A stretch of DNA of 5,479 nucleotides from an uncultured Succinatimonas sp. (GTDB lineage Bacteria > Pseudomonadota > Gammaproteobacteria > Enterobacterales > Succinivibrionaceae), in contig CABQMD010000075.1 in NCBI GenBank assembly GCA_902465145.1, positions 1-5,479 of the forward strand. Reading direction: 5' to 3'. Below, piece after piece: positions 5,154 to 5,479 of the stretch. A program made the translations under genes and the position numbers. The notes beneath the pieces are model-generated. The model was not told the origin of the DNA. It did no database searches and worked only from the letters and a program-made list of their open reading frames with translations. The first letter of the stretch is position 1. Each line of letters opens with the position of its first letter.

Positions 5154-5479
5154 AACGCTGTTTCCAGTTTTGCACAAAAATGGGAATACTCTCTTTAGCA
5201 CATCATCATCAGTCAACAAGCATTGAAATACTATAAGTTTATGTTTTTTACGCATAACTATTTGAAAGATATCTGATTAAACAATTATCACGATCATTGC
5301 CCGTGTTGTACGCACTGATATAGATCATCAAAAGTAACGCACTTTTTTAAAACATAACGCTCCAAAATACAGCGCTGCCTATTTTATTTAGTTTAAATGA
5401 TATTTCAATTAGTTAGCTAAATTATGCCCTTGTATAAAAAACATTGATGAGCAGAAACTTACCGTTTTATCAATTTGTT
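5154..5479. other. Intergenic region without a recognisable gene
   Basis: These 326 bases are AT-rich and stop-dense on both strands. The longest ATG-initiated plus-strand frame (5180-5236, 18 codons) has no ribosome binding site. The only frame open to the window edge is ATG 5447 (11 codons visible, no Shine-Dalgarno). A short GAAAC/GTTTC stem (5152-5164) touches the acetyltransferase stop but lacks a T-run, so no clear terminator is seen. Promoter-like motifs near 5297-5324 and a TATAAA at 5432-5437 suggest that a plus-strand gene may begin just beyond the window. Confidence 0.55.
5297..5328 (+). promoter_or_regulatory. Weak promoter candidate overlapped by an FNR-like palindrome
   Basis: TTGCCC (5297-5302) and TATAGA (5319-5324) are spaced by 16 bases, each matching consensus in four of six positions. 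CTGATATAGATCAT (5315-5328) overlaps the -10 element and has the symmetric core TGAT-N4-ATCA of the FNR consensus TTGAT-N4-ATCAA, with both outermost bases mismatched. Overlap with the -10 would imply repression. Both motifs are short and could be chance in AT-rich DNA. Confidence 0.22.

Noticed and set aside
5152..5164. GAAAC-GCT-GTTTC hairpin as terminator of the acetyltransferase gene
   Set aside because: A five-pair stem, mostly A-T, followed by CAGTTTTGC and not a T-run. Too weak to call.
5180..5236. 18-codon plus-strand frame after the acetyltransferase
   Set aside because: No ribosome binding site, an unremarkable sequence with three histidines in a row, and nothing to support translation.
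5447..5479. ATG 5447 as the start of a gene running off the right edge
   Set aside because: Only 11 codons are visible and no Shine-Dalgarno precedes it. A nearby TATAAA alone cannot support a gene call.

Overview
The window reads as ordinary chromosome from a gammaproteobacterium. Evidence for this is the split YjjP/YjjB exporter pair of the enterobacterial type, a consensus CRP (cAMP receptor protein) operator, and Gram-negative-style signal peptide and Shine-Dalgarno sequences. The TRAP transporter and the YjjPB pair would suit an anaerobic, succinate-producing gut lineage such as the Succinivibrionaceae. That placement is inference from gene content, because no rRNA or marker gene is present.

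Layout from left to right. Positions 1-724 (+) hold the C-terminal 240 codons of a TRAP transporter large permease (DctM type), closed by a textbook intrinsic terminator at 769-793. Positions 826-2643 (-) hold a complete 605-codon protein of the IS1634/IS4-like DDE transposase fold. By eye, two of its three catalytic acids are missing (Ala204 and Trp459), and I could not find terminal inverted repeats around it. An AT-rich 273-base divergent region follows. It carries a 12-bp perfect palindrome, several TAGATA/TATCTA motifs and a CRP operator with two perfect half-sites. Positions 2917-4481 (+) look like a three-gene operon: a small exported two-cysteine protein of unknown function (81 aa), then yjjP and yjjB, which overlap by 11 bases and encode the two halves of a ThrE-superfamily exporter. 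A GC-rich hairpin follows. Positions 4656-5153 (+) encode a GNAT N-acetyltransferase with its own probable promoter and a very strong ribosome binding site. Positions 5154-5479 hold no convincing gene, only weak promoter-like and FNR-like motifs.

How the genes may work together. TRAP permeases take up organic acids using an ion gradient, and E. coli YjjPB has been reported to export succinate, so uptake and efflux of carboxylates is a plausible shared theme. The CRP site suggests that the small exported protein and YjjPB respond to carbon status. The most unusual item is the full-length transposase-like protein that appears catalytically dead. It is either a recently inactivated element copy or a domesticated RNase H-fold protein, and conservation of the changed residues in relatives would decide which.
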